A stretch of DNA of 8,463 bases from JBECKQ01 sp040235375 (GTDB lineage: Bacteria; Planctomycetota; Phycisphaerae; UBA1845). The stretch is taken from the NCBI GenBank assembly GCA_040235375.1, contig JBECKQ010000460.1:1-8463 (forward strand), read 5' to 3'. A program made the translations under genes and the position numbers. Shown here one piece after another: positions 1 through 6,473 of this stretch (positions are counted from its first letter, which is position 1; the number at the start of each line of letters is the position of its first letter). The notes below the pieces were generated by a model. The model ran no database searches, was not told where the DNA came from, and saw only the letters and a list, made by a program, of their open reading frames with translations.

Positions 1-2
1 TC

Positions 3-881
3 GCCCGCGATTCCGGCAGCGACCCCGAGCTTCGGGAAATGGCCGAGGAAGAGATCCCCGAATTGCAGGAGCGGTACGAGCGGCAGCTTGAAGCGCTGAA
101 GGAGCGCGTGGTGACGGCCGACGACGCCGCCATCTCCTCAATCATGCTCGAGATTCGCGCCGGCACCGGCGGCGAAGAAGCCGCCCTCTTCGGCCGCGAC
201 CTGCTCACGATGTACATGCGGTACTGCGAGCGCAAGCGCTTCAAGATCGAGGTGATTCACCAGTCGGGCAGCGACCTCGGGGGGATCAAGGAGATCATTC
301 TGAACGTCCGGGGCGAAGGCGTCTGGCGGGCGCTGGGCTATGAAGGTGGCGGCCACCGCGTCCAACGCGTACCCGAGACCGAGGCCCAGGGCCGCATTCA
401 CACCAGCGCCGCGACGGTCGCGGTATATCCCGAGCCGGAAGAGATCGCCGTCGACATCAATTGGGATACGGACGTTGAAGAGCACGTGGCCCGGGCCGGC
501 GGGCCCGGCGGGCAGAAGGTGAACAAGACCTCGTCCGCGATCAAGCTCGTGCATCTCGAAACGGGCATCACGGTCTCGATGCAGGACGAGAAGTCGCAGC
601 ACAAGAACCGGTCGAAGGCGCGGCGCATCCTCATGTCGCGCGTCTACGACCATTACCAGCAAAAGCAGACGCAGACGCTCGACAGCGCCCGGCGGACCAT
701 GATCGGCAGCGGCGACCGGTCACAGCGCATCCGCACGTACAACTACCCACAGAACCGCTGCACCGATCACCGGATCAACCTGAGCCTCTACAGCCTCGAC
801 CGGCTGATGCAGGGCGAGATGGACGAGCTGATCGAGGCGCTGCAGACGTACGACAAGGAGCAGCGGCTGCGGAATCTCTGA
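3..881 (+). CDS. prfA: Peptide chain release factor 1 (RF1), 5'-truncated by window edge
   Basis: Class I release factor that reads UAA/UAG stop codons in the ribosomal A site and triggers peptidyl-tRNA hydrolysis. The frame is open from base 3, so the start lies outside the window; 292 codons are visible, and against a usual length of about 355-360 some 65 N-terminal residues are missing. The stop-codon-reading tripeptide is PET (372-380), which fits the RF1 PxT pattern and not the SPF of RF2, in the context RVPETEAQGRIHTSA. The catalytic GGQ loop (507-515) reads AGGPGGQKVNK, followed by the conserved QDEKSQHKNRSKA. The C-terminus carries the RF1-typical IRTYNYPQNRCTDHRI stretch. The glutamine of GGQ is normally methylated by PrmC, often encoded just downstream; here the next gene is a PilT-family ATPase instead. 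The identification is secure from these motifs. Confidence 0.97.
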   Translation, partial: ARDSGSDPELREMAEEEIPELQERYERQLEALKERVVTADDAAISSIMLEIRAGTGGEEAALFGRDLLTMYMRYCERKRFKIEVIHQSGSDLGGIKEIILNVRGEGVWRALGYEGGGHRVQRVPETEAQGRIHTSAATVAVYPEPEEIAVDINWDTDVEEHVARAGGPGGQKVNKTSSAIKLVHLETGITVSMQDEKSQHKNRSKARRILMSRVYDHYQQKQTQTLDSARRTMIGSGDRSQRIRTYNYPQNRCTDHRINLSLYSLDRLMQGEMDELIEALQTYDKEQRLRNL

Positions 882-884
882 TTC

Positions 885-906
885 CCGGCTGCCAGCGGCG
901 TTTTTT
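885..906 (+). terminator. Weak candidate intrinsic terminator after prfA
   Basis: Starting 4 bases after the prfA stop, a short imperfect GC stem can form: C886-G900, G887-C899, C889-G898, U890-G897 and G891-C896, with G888 bulged and a CCAG loop. It is followed directly by six Ts (901-906). The T tract is clear. The stem is short and contains a bulge and a G-U pair, so termination may be inefficient. Confidence 0.4.
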
Positions 907-928
907 CGGCGACACGGCGCTGGGGCAG

Positions 929-957
929 GTGAGAAGGTCGGCCGCCATTGATATACT
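929..957 (+). promoter_or_regulatory. Candidate sigma-70-type promoter for the pilT-like gene
   Basis: The -10-like TATACT lies at 952-957. It is preceded at a 17-base spacing by GTGAGA (929-934), which matches 4 of 6 positions of the TTGACA consensus. The predicted transcription start is near 964, leaving a leader of about 80 bases before the preferred ATG at 1045. A G-rich GTGGGC follows at 962-967. The call rests on pattern matching alone. Confidence 0.45.
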
Positions 958-1044
958 GATGGTGGGCGGACGACAGCAGTCGGCAGGGACAGCATGCACG
1001 CGGGGCACGACCCCGATCGCGATCGTCAACGGAGCGAAATAGCC

Positions 1045-2184
1045 ATGGGCAAGACCAAGCAGTTGCAGATCGACAAGCTGATGGGCGCGCTGATCACGCA
1101 GGACGGAAGCGACCTGCATATGGCCGTCGGATCGCCTCCCATGATTCGCATCCACGGGCGTATGCGCCGCCTCGAGACGAAGGAGCTGACGCCGGACGAC
1201 ATGGTCAGCCTGATGAAGTCGATCACGCCGGAGCGCAACCAGCAGGAGCTGCAGGAGGCCGGCACGACGGACTTCGCCGTGGCGATGCACGACAACCGCT
1301 TCCGTACGTCGATCCACCGCATGCAGTACGAAGATTTTCCGAACGTGATCGGCATCGTGATGCGTCTGATTCCGAAGAAGCTGCTGACGTGGGAGCAGCT
1401 CAACTTCCCCGATCCCGACGTGATCAAGAAGCTGTGCCTGATGCCGCGCGGGCTCGTGCTGGTCACCGGTCCGACCGGCTCGGGAAAAACGACCACGCTG
1501 GCGACGATGGTGGACTACATCAACCAGACGCGGCCGGACCACATCATCACGCTGGAAGAGCCGATCGAGTTCGTGCACCCGCACAAGCGCTGCCGGGTGA
1601 CGCAGCGCGAGATCGGCGTGCACCTGCCGGACTTCAACGAAGGCATCCGCCGCTCGTTGCGTATGGACCCGGACATCATCCTCGTCGGCGAAATGCGCGA
1701 CTACACGACGATCAAAGCGGCGACGACGGCCGCCGAAACGGGCCACCTCGTGTTCGGCACGCTGCACACCAGCAGTGCGCCGAGCACCATCGAACGTATC
1801 GTCGACTCCTTCCCGGTGAACGAGCAGTCGCAGATTCGTGCGATGCTCACCGGCTCTCTCGAAGCGATCATCGCCCAGCGCCTGCTCCGCAAGAAAGGCG
1901 GCGGTCGGATCGCAGCGTTCGAAATCATGGTTCCCGATGCGGCGATCAAGCACAACATCCGCGAGGGACAGACCTACAAGATCCCCAGCTCGATGCAGAC
2001 CGGAAAAGCCAAGGGCAACGTGCTGATGGACAACCAACTGTTCACGCTCGTGCAGGACGGCTTGGTCGAACCAGACGACGCCCTGGCCCTGGCCCACGAC
2101 TACGTCGGCTTCGAGAAGAAGCTCAAGGAGGCGAACCTCATCGGCTTCGCACCCGACCTGGCCGCCAGCATGGCGGCCGAGTAG
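1045..2184 (+). CDS. pilT: PilT-family type IV pilus retraction ATPase
   Basis: Cytoplasmic hexameric secretion ATPase; family members power type IV pilus retraction (twitching). From ATG 1045 it has 379 residues, slightly longer than typical PilT (about 345-370). Visible motifs: N-terminal ASDLH-like GSDLHMAVGSPP, Walker A GPTGSGKTTT (residues 142-151, K148), Asp-box TLEEPIEF (169-176), Walker B DPDIILVGEMRD (208-219), His-box TGHLVFGTLHTSSA with H234 and H241, then AQRLL and the PilT-type C-terminal IREGQTYKIPSSMQTG. GEMRD and the C-terminal block favour PilT over PilB/GspE. ATG 1045 is preferred because GGAG (1031-1034) sits 10 bases upstream and PilT homology begins soon after; an in-frame ATG at 994 would add a charged, non-PilT-like 17 residues. 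Differences from textbook PilT are E-E rather than E-D in the Asp box and RMDPD rather than REDPD before Walker B. No other pilus gene is visible, so the role in pili is inferred from family alone. Confidence 0.9.
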   Translation: MGKTKQLQIDKLMGALITQDGSDLHMAVGSPPMIRIHGRMRRLETKELTPDDMVSLMKSITPERNQQELQEAGTTDFAVAMHDNRFRTSIHRMQYEDFPNVIGIVMRLIPKKLLTWEQLNFPDPDVIKKLCLMPRGLVLVTGPTGSGKTTTLATMVDYINQTRPDHIITLEEPIEFVHPHKRCRVTQREIGVHLPDFNEGIRRSLRMDPDIILVGEMRDYTTIKAATTAAETGHLVFGTLHTSSAPSTIERIVDSFPVNEQSQIRAMLTGSLEAIIAQRLLRKKGGGRIAAFEIMVPDAAIKHNIREGQTYKIPSSMQTGKAKGNVLMDNQLFTLVQDGLVEPDDALALAHDYVGFEKKLKEANLIGFAPDLAASMAAE

Positions 2185-2356
2185 CGCGGCGGAGGGCGGA
2201 GGGCAGAAGTCGGATGCCCGGAGGGCAACGGTCGATATCCTCGGCTGATACCCCGCGATTTCCGGATACGAAAGTGTGGCCATCCCTACCCCGGTCACAG
2301 ACAGGCGGCATTGAACCGCGGGGTGGCACCTGGCGGTGGACCATTCAGGCTGCGGT

Positions 2357-2375
2357 TCGTCGCGAGTCGTCGCGA
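2357..2375 (+). repeat. Tandem 9-base direct repeat, possible operator
   Basis: TCGTCGCGA occurs at 2357-2365 and again at 2367-2375, a period of exactly 10 bases, about one helical turn. The second copy extends into the palindrome GTCGCGAC (2369-2376). The pair ends 23 bases before the TATAAT box, roughly -54 to -36 relative to the predicted start, where activators often bind. The sequence pattern is seen directly; regulatory function is inference. Confidence 0.5.
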
Positions 2376-2376
2376 C

Positions 2377-2404
2377 TTTAGCGGGCCGGCATTCTTACTA
2401 TAAT
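2377..2404 (+). promoter_or_regulatory. Candidate promoter for the aminotransferase gene
   Basis: A perfect -10 hexamer TATAAT lies at 2399-2404 in an AT-rich island within GC-rich surroundings. No good -35 is present: the best at a 16-base spacing is TTTAGC (2377-2382), matching 3 of 6 positions. The predicted start near 2411 gives a leader of about 42 bases to ATG 2453. A weak -35 beside the phased repeat suggests an activator-assisted promoter, by inference. Confidence 0.55.
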
Positions 2405-2452
2405 TACCCGTCCGGAATGCCGAACGACCCTCTTGTTTCGAAGGGGAATGCC

Positions 2453-3598
2453 ATGAAGAAGACACGCCTGTACACACCCGGCCCGGTCATGATTCCTGAA
2501 GTCGTGCAACTGCACATGGCCCAGCCGATCGAGCATCACCGTACCGCGTTCTACCGCGAGATGCTCGCGGACGTGACCGACCATCTCCGCTACCTCTTCC
2601 AGACCGAGCGCGGCGATCCGCTGGTCATGACCGGCTCGGGCACGGCGGCCGGCGAGGGCGCCATCGTCTCGAGCGTGCACGCCGGGCAGAACAAGGCCCT
2701 GAACTTCAACAACGGCAAGTTCGGCGAGCGCTGGGGCAAGGTGTGCAAGGCGTTCAAGCTCGACTACGTCGATCAGAAGCTCGACTGGGGCACCGGCGCC
2801 ACGCCCGACATGGTCAAGCAGGCCATGGACGACGATCCGAAGATCGACACGGTCATCTGCGTCCACTCTGAAACCTCCACGGCCACGCTCACCGATATCG
2901 AAGCGCTCGCCACGGTCACGAAGGAGCGCGGCGCCATTCTCATCGTCGACTGCATCACGAGCTGCGGCTGCCTGCCGTTCAAGTTCGACGAATGGGGGAT
3001 CGACATCGCCTTCACCGGGTCGCAGAAGGCGCTCATGCTGCCGCCGGGGTTGGCCTTCGCCTGCGTCTCGCCCGAGGCGTGGAAGCGGATCGACGCGGGC
3101 GACTGCCGGGCGTACTACAACGACCTGAAGGCCCATCGAAAATCGCTGCGCACCTGGGACAATCCGTACACCCCGGCCAACACGCTGGTGCTCGGCCTGC
3201 AGAAGGTGCTGCACATCCTCAAGGAGCGCGGCATCGAGAACGTGTGGAAGGAAACGCGGATGCTGGCCGAGGCCACGCGCGCCGCGGCCCGGGCCATCGG
3301 GCTCAAAATCTTCTCGAAGAGCCCGTCCGATTCCGTCACGGCCATCTGGGTACCGGACGGCGTGGACGAGGGCGCTCTGCGAAAGACGCTCCGCGGCACG
3401 TACGGCATGCAGATCGCCGGCGGCCAGGATGACATCAAGGGCAAGGTCATCCGCATCGGTCACATGGGCTACGTGGATCTGGCGGACACGCTGGGCGTCA
3501 TCGGGGCGCTGGAGCTGACGTTGAAGGCCCAGGGGTACGAATTCACGCTCGGCGCCGGCCTCAAGGCCGCCCAGGAGGTGTTCGCCAGGACGTTGTAG
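2453..3598 (+). CDS. Class V aminotransferase, alanine/serine-glyoxylate (PucG-like) family
   Basis: PLP-dependent, fold-type I aminotransferase; relatives transfer the amino group of alanine or serine to glyoxylate or pyruvate. 381 residues, the normal family length. Recognisable blocks: N-terminal RLYTPGPVMIPE, GSGTAAGEGA for the cofactor phosphate region, NGKFGERWGKV, HSETSTATLTDIEAL, the PLP-ring aspartate in IVDCITSCG (D166), and the Schiff-base lysine in TGSQKALMLPPG (K192, codon 3026-3028). A later block, NPYTPANTLVLGLQKVL, is also family-typical. ATG 2453 is chosen because AAGGGG (2441-2446) lies 6 bases upstream and family homology begins at the next residues; in-frame ATGs at 2336 and 2417 would add non-homologous leader, and 2336 lies upstream of the TATAAT box. 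The exact amino donor and acceptor cannot be read from sequence; glyoxylate/photorespiration-type, purine-catabolic (PucG) or phosphonate-related specificities are all possible. The partial terminators or promoters around it suggest its own transcript, possibly reading into the GlmU-like gene 54 bases downstream. Confidence 0.9.
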   Translation: MKKTRLYTPGPVMIPEVVQLHMAQPIEHHRTAFYREMLADVTDHLRYLFQTERGDPLVMTGSGTAAGEGAIVSSVHAGQNKALNFNNGKFGERWGKVCKAFKLDYVDQKLDWGTGATPDMVKQAMDDDPKIDTVICVHSETSTATLTDIEALATVTKERGAILIVDCITSCGCLPFKFDEWGIDIAFTGSQKALMLPPGLAFACVSPEAWKRIDAGDCRAYYNDLKAHRKSLRTWDNPYTPANTLVLGLQKVLHILKERGIENVWKETRMLAEATRAAARAIGLKIFSKSPSDSVTAIWVPDGVDEGALRKTLRGTYGMQIAGGQDDIKGKVIRIGHMGYVDLADTLGVIGALELTLKAQGYEFTLGAGLKAAQEVFARTL

Positions 3599-3639
3599 CA
3601 GCCCCGGCGAGGACAACTGTTGCAGCGGTGCGTTCGCGG

Positions 3640-3652
3640 TATACTCGTGGGC
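3640..3652 (+). promoter_or_regulatory. Candidate -10 element directly before the GlmU-like gene
   Basis: TATACT at 3640-3645 is followed by seven bases (CGTGGGC) and then the ATG at 3653. With the usual -10 to start distance, transcription would begin at or next to the A of ATG, giving a leaderless mRNA. No convincing -35 exists: TTGCAG (3620-3625) is only 14 bases away. It could equally be chance in the gap. Confidence 0.35.
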
Positions 3653-4873
3653 ATGTCCCAGCTCATGCTGTTCGAAGACGCCGGGTACCGAAACCTGCTG
3701 CCCCTGACTTATTGGCGGTGTATCGCGGCGCTGTTCTGCGGTCGCAAGTCGCTGCTGGACAACGCTGCCTGGCGGCTGGGGCGTCCGATTTCCGGCGTGT
3801 GGACGCGTGAGTACATGGCCGAGGTGGCCGGCCTGCGCGTGCAGACCCCCGTAAACCGGCCGGCCACGGACGGGACCATCCTGGTGAATGCCCGGTGGCT
3901 GCTGTCCGACCGCGTGCCGTTCCACGACCCGCCGTACGTCGCCTACTGCGGCGACGCGATCGCGTACGTCTCCTGCGATCGCAAGCTTGCGGAGAGTCTC
4001 GCGCCTCAGACGCTTCTCGATTCCGATGCCAGCCGGGAGCTGATCGAGCGCAACCCGTCGGGCGAGATCGACGCGGACCTTCTCGAATACCCTTGGGACT
4101 TCATTGCCCGCAACGTCGAGACGCTTCAGCGCCAGTGGACCGGGGACGACCGCTGCATCGATGGCGACGTGAGCAGCGCCGCGTACCTCGTCAATCACGA
4201 CCGCATCCACGTCAGCGAGCGGAGCGTCATCAAGCCGACGGCGGTGATCGACGCGAGCAACGGCCCGGTCTACATCAGCAACGACGTGCTGGTCGACGTG
4301 CACACGTACATAGAGGGGCCGGCTTATGTCGGCCCCGGAAGCGTGGTCAAGCCGCACACGGCCCTGCGTGCGGGAACGACGCTGTGCTCGCTGTGCAAGG
4401 TGGGTGGCGAGATCAGCCACGTGATCATGGCCGGGTTTTCGAACAAGCAGCACGACGGTTTTCTGGGCGACATGTACGTCGGCAACTGGGTGAACATCGG
4501 CGCGGGGACGACGAACTCGAACCTCAAGAACACTTACGGGAGGGTCAGCGCCCAGTTGGGCGATAAGCGAGTCGATACGGGCCAGCAGTTTTTCGGCGGC
4601 GTCATCGGCGACCTGGTGCGATTGGGGATCGGCCAATTGCTGCCGACCGGTTCGATGATCGGGTTCGGTGCGATGTGCGCCGCCGGTGGAGTCCTGCCGA
4701 AGTTCGTCCCCTCGTTCGCCTGGCTGACTGACGAAGGGCAGCAGTCGACGGACCCGGCGCGTCTACTGGAAACCGCAAAGACTGTCATGGGCCGGCGCAA
4801 GGTCGAAATCCGGCCGGAAGAGGTTGACTTGTTCATGCGCCTGCCCGCGCTCGCCGCGCAGTACGGCGTGTAG
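3653..4873 (+). CDS. GlmU-like sugar-phosphate nucleotidyltransferase with left-handed beta-helix domain
   Basis: Resembles the alternative GlmU family (TIGR03991-like, 'putative sugar nucleotidyltransferase'), thought to make UDP-N-acetylglucosamine in some bacteria; substrate here is inferred. 406 residues. The N-terminal half opens with LMLFEDAGYRNLLPLTYWR and contains TILVNARWLL, both family-typical; it lacks the canonical GlmU LxxGxGxRM signature. The C-terminal half (about residues 195-360) is a hexapeptide-repeat left-handed beta-helix: GPVYISNDVLVDVHTYIEGP, then KVGGEISHVIMAGFSNKQHDGFLGD, NIGAGTTNSNLKNTYG and PKFVPSFAW. These are very close to family blocks around the acyl-CoA/sugar site. 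ATG 3653 matches where the family starts. A TTG at 3620 has a better ribosome site (GAGGA, 3609-3613, 6 bases upstream) and would add 11 residues, so the start is not settled. Likely cytoplasmic and tied to peptidoglycan or lipopolysaccharide precursors. It converges on mocA with 14 bases between stops. Confidence 0.87.
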   Translation: MSQLMLFEDAGYRNLLPLTYWRCIAALFCGRKSLLDNAAWRLGRPISGVWTREYMAEVAGLRVQTPVNRPATDGTILVNARWLLSDRVPFHDPPYVAYCGDAIAYVSCDRKLAESLAPQTLLDSDASRELIERNPSGEIDADLLEYPWDFIARNVETLQRQWTGDDRCIDGDVSSAAYLVNHDRIHVSERSVIKPTAVIDASNGPVYISNDVLVDVHTYIEGPAYVGPGSVVKPHTALRAGTTLCSLCKVGGEISHVIMAGFSNKQHDGFLGDMYVGNWVNIGAGTTNSNLKNTYGRVSAQLGDKRVDTGQQFFGGVIGDLVRLGIGQLLPTGSMIGFGAMCAAGGVLPKFVPSFAWLTDEGQQSTDPARLLETAKTVMGRRKVEIRPEEVDLFMRLPALAAQYGV

Positions 4874-4887
4874 GGAAGATTCCCGCG

Positions 4888-5508
4888 TCAGGGTTTCGCG
4901 CGTCGCTGCAATTCGTCACGATCTTCAGGCGTGTTGATGTCAGCGAAGACACTCGGCGAGGCGACTTGCACGCGGCGGAGAGTGTCGCGATGGTCGGCCA
5001 GAATCTGCTTCAGGCCGACGCCGCGGTAGCGCTGCAAACGATCGCGCATCGAGAACGGAATGATGATGGGGTGGCCGGTACGCTCTCCGGCCGCGGCCAC
5101 GACCACGTGGCCGGCATGAGCGCGATAGTCTTCGGCACACGCCCTCACCAGTTCGCTTGCGAGACCGGGCACGTCGCCGGGGCTGACGGCGATACCGTCG
5201 TTCTTATCCGGGTGAAATGACGCCGCGACAGCCTCGATCCCGATCAGCACGGACTCAAGCATCTCGGCGTCCGGGTCCGGGGCGATGGCCGTGACAAAGC
5301 GGCCATCCTGGTCCAGCTTCAGTGCCGCGTTCACCTGCGAGTTGGTTACGACCACCATCCGGTCCAGGCCGCCGTCCAGCAGGGCGTCGATCACCACCAG
5401 CAGCATCGGCCGCCCGCCCACGTCGAGCAACTGCTTGGGCTCGCCCATCCGTCGCGACCGACCCGCGGCCGGCACGACGCCGAAAACACGCAGCGACTTC
5501 GCATTCAT
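4888..5508 (-). CDS. mocA: MobA/MocA-like molybdenum cofactor nucleotidyltransferase
   Basis: NTP-transferase of the MobA-like fold. MocA members join CTP to molybdopterin to make the cytosine dinucleotide cofactor (MCD) used by xanthine dehydrogenase-family enzymes. 206 residues, normal for MocA. The nucleotide-binding signature VVPAAGRSRRMGEPKQLL spans residues 11-28, the metal-binding aspartate lies in SPGDVPGL (D112), and GHPIIIP and the C-terminal DINTPEDRDEL are family-typical. Many relatives have GDQP at the metal motif; here it is GDVP. The start ATG overlaps the xdhC stop in ATGA (5505-5508), with GGAGG in the xdhC end as its ribosome site, so the two genes are translationally coupled. 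CTP rather than GTP specificity is inferred mainly from the xdhC neighbour; motifs alone do not separate MocA from MobA. Confidence 0.88.
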   Translation of the reverse strand: MNAKSLRVFGVVPAAGRSRRMGEPKQLLDVGGRPMLLVVIDALLDGGLDRMVVVTNSQVNAALKLDQDGRFVTAIAPDPDAEMLESVLIGIEAVAASFHPDKNDGIAVSPGDVPGLASELVRACAEDYRAHAGHVVVAAAGERTGHPIIIPFSMRDRLQRYRGVGLKQILADHRDTLRRVQVASPSVFADINTPEDRDELQRRAKP

Positions 5509-6473
5509 CCGACTTCCTCCGACTTGTTGCCGCCGGCCACGGCAAACGGCCCTTCGACGAGCTTGGGCCGGTGCTCGCGTCGCACCGAAATCAGCTCCGC
5601 CGCGATGCTCACCGCGATCTCCGGCACGGTGATCGAGTTGATCGCCAGGCCGATCGGCGCGTGCACGCGATCGAGCCGCTCCCGGCTGACGCCACGCTTG
5701 GCGAGGTCATCGAATACCGCCTTGATCTTCCGCCCGCTTCCGATCATGCCCACGTATTTCGCGGCGGAATCGATCACGGCGTGCAGGGCCGCTTCGTCAT
5801 GGGCGTGGCCGCGCGTCACAATCACCACGTACGTGTTACGATCGATCGGCAACTGCCGCAGGGTTTGCTCGATGTCGCCCACCAGCGGCCGGACGGGTGG
5901 TGGCAGTCGCTGGGTGCTGACCAGCGTGGGGCGATCGTCCACCACCGTGACGTCGAACTCGAGATCCACGCAGAGTCTGGCGAGCGCCGCGCCGACGTGC
6001 CCCGCGCCGGCGATGATCAGCTTCGGCTCCGCCTCGACGAGCACGCGGTACTCCTCGATCCGGTCGGCCTCGTGGACGCGAATCGCCACGTGGCCGGTTC
6101 GGCCTTCCTTTGCCGCATCGATAAGGTCGCGAAACTGCGCTGCCTGCGCGGCGTGGGTCAGGGGCATCACCGCGACGGCGGTTCCACCGCCGCAGTGCAG
6201 CCCGTCGTCCCAGCCGGGGCTGCCGTCGAGATCGAAGCGGATCAACTTCGATTCGCCTTTGCGCAGCATCTCGAGCGCCTGCTTGCAGACTTCCGCCTCG
6301 ACGCAGCCGCCGCCGAGCGTACCGAGCGTGTTCAGCCCTTCGTCGATGATCAGCATGGCCCCGGGCGTCTGCGGTGCAGAGCCGTGAGTTTCGATGACCG
6401 CACACAGGGCGATGCGCCGGCCCGCTTGCAGCCGGCGAATGATAGTCTCGAACAGCGGCAGTTGCAGGATCAT
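5505..6473 (-). CDS. xdhC: XdhC/CoxI-family molybdoenzyme maturation factor
   Basis: XdhC-type proteins bind molybdenum cofactor, assist its sulfuration and insert it into xanthine dehydrogenase/CO dehydrogenase-type enzymes. 322 residues from ATG 6473. The N-terminal XdhC/CoxI domain has THGSAPQTPGAML (GSAPQTPG 31-38), GTLGGGCVEAEV (GGGCVE 54-59) and GLHCGGG (91-97). The C-terminal Rossmann domain starts with LIIAGAGHVGAAL (GAGHVG 156-161), then VTVVDDRP, VTRGHAHDEAAL, YVGMIGSGRK and the typical ending HAPIGLAINSITVPEIAVSI. The start at 6473 is preferred because GGAG lies 9 bases upstream; an in-frame GTG at 6497 adds 8 residues but has no ribosome site. It is first in an operon with mocA (4-base ATGA overlap). 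I found no clear promoter in the divergent gap to tdk. The target enzyme's structural genes are not in the window. Confidence 0.93.
   Translation of the reverse strand: MILQLPLFETIIRRLQAGRRIALCAVIETHGSAPQTPGAMLIIDEGLNTLGTLGGGCVEAEVCKQALEMLRKGESKLIRFDLDGSPGWDDGLHCGGGTAVAVMPLTHAAQAAQFRDLIDAAKEGRTGHVAIRVHEADRIEEYRVLVEAEPKLIIAGAGHVGAALARLCVDLEFDVTVVDDRPTLVSTQRLPPPVRPLVGDIEQTLRQLPIDRNTYVVIVTRGHAHDEAALHAVIDSAAKYVGMIGSGRKIKAVFDDLAKRGVSRERLDRVHAPIGLAINSITVPEIAVSIAAELISVRREHRPKLVEGPFAVAGGNKSEEVG

Larger units (their letters stand above)
2185..2452. other. 268-base intergenic region between pilT and the aminotransferase
   Basis: No supported gene. It starts with a purine-rich near-repeat (GGCGGAGGGCGGAGGG, 2189-2204). 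A small perfect hairpin follows, TGCCC-GGA-GGGCA at 2215-2227, with no T tract, so it is not a convincing terminator for pilT. The right third holds the direct repeat and the TATAAT box described separately. Reading frames crossing the region lack protein character. Confidence 0.6.

Noticed and set aside
3..881. Possibility that the first gene is RF2 (prfB)
   Set aside because: The tripeptide is PET (PxT type), not SPF, there is no RF2-style programmed frameshift in view, and C-terminal blocks match RF1.
2215..2227. TGCCC-GGA-GGGCA hairpin after pilT
   Set aside because: Perfect but short, and no T-rich tract follows, so it does not meet the intrinsic terminator pattern.
775..2298. 507-codon minus-strand open frame antisense to pilT and the prfA end
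   Set aside because: Low-complexity Arg/His/Asp/Val composition typical of the antisense of a GC-rich gene; no motif seen.
2311..2330. T-box-like GGGTGGCACC upstream of the aminotransferase
   Set aside because: Resembles the T-box antiterminator core, but no stem I/specifier structure or terminator is evident, the TATAAT box lies downstream of it, and the downstream gene is not an aminoacyl-tRNA synthetase or amino-acid biosynthesis operon typical for T-boxes.
1389..2381. 330-codon alternative plus-strand frame inside pilT
   Set aside because: Arg/Gly/His-rich +1 shadow of pilT with no family resemblance; the pilT frame has every ATPase motif.
2378..4636. 752-codon open frame on the minus strand, antisense to the aminotransferase and GlmU-like genes
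   Set aside because: Its translation is rich in R, V, D, H and L without any recognisable domain, and the plus strand carries two clear families over the same bases. It is a GC-driven shadow frame.
4873..4884. GGGAAGATTCCC inverted repeat between convergent glmU-like and mocA stops
   Set aside because: Only 5 pairs with a 2-base loop and no T tract on either strand, so too tight and weak to call a bidirectional terminator.
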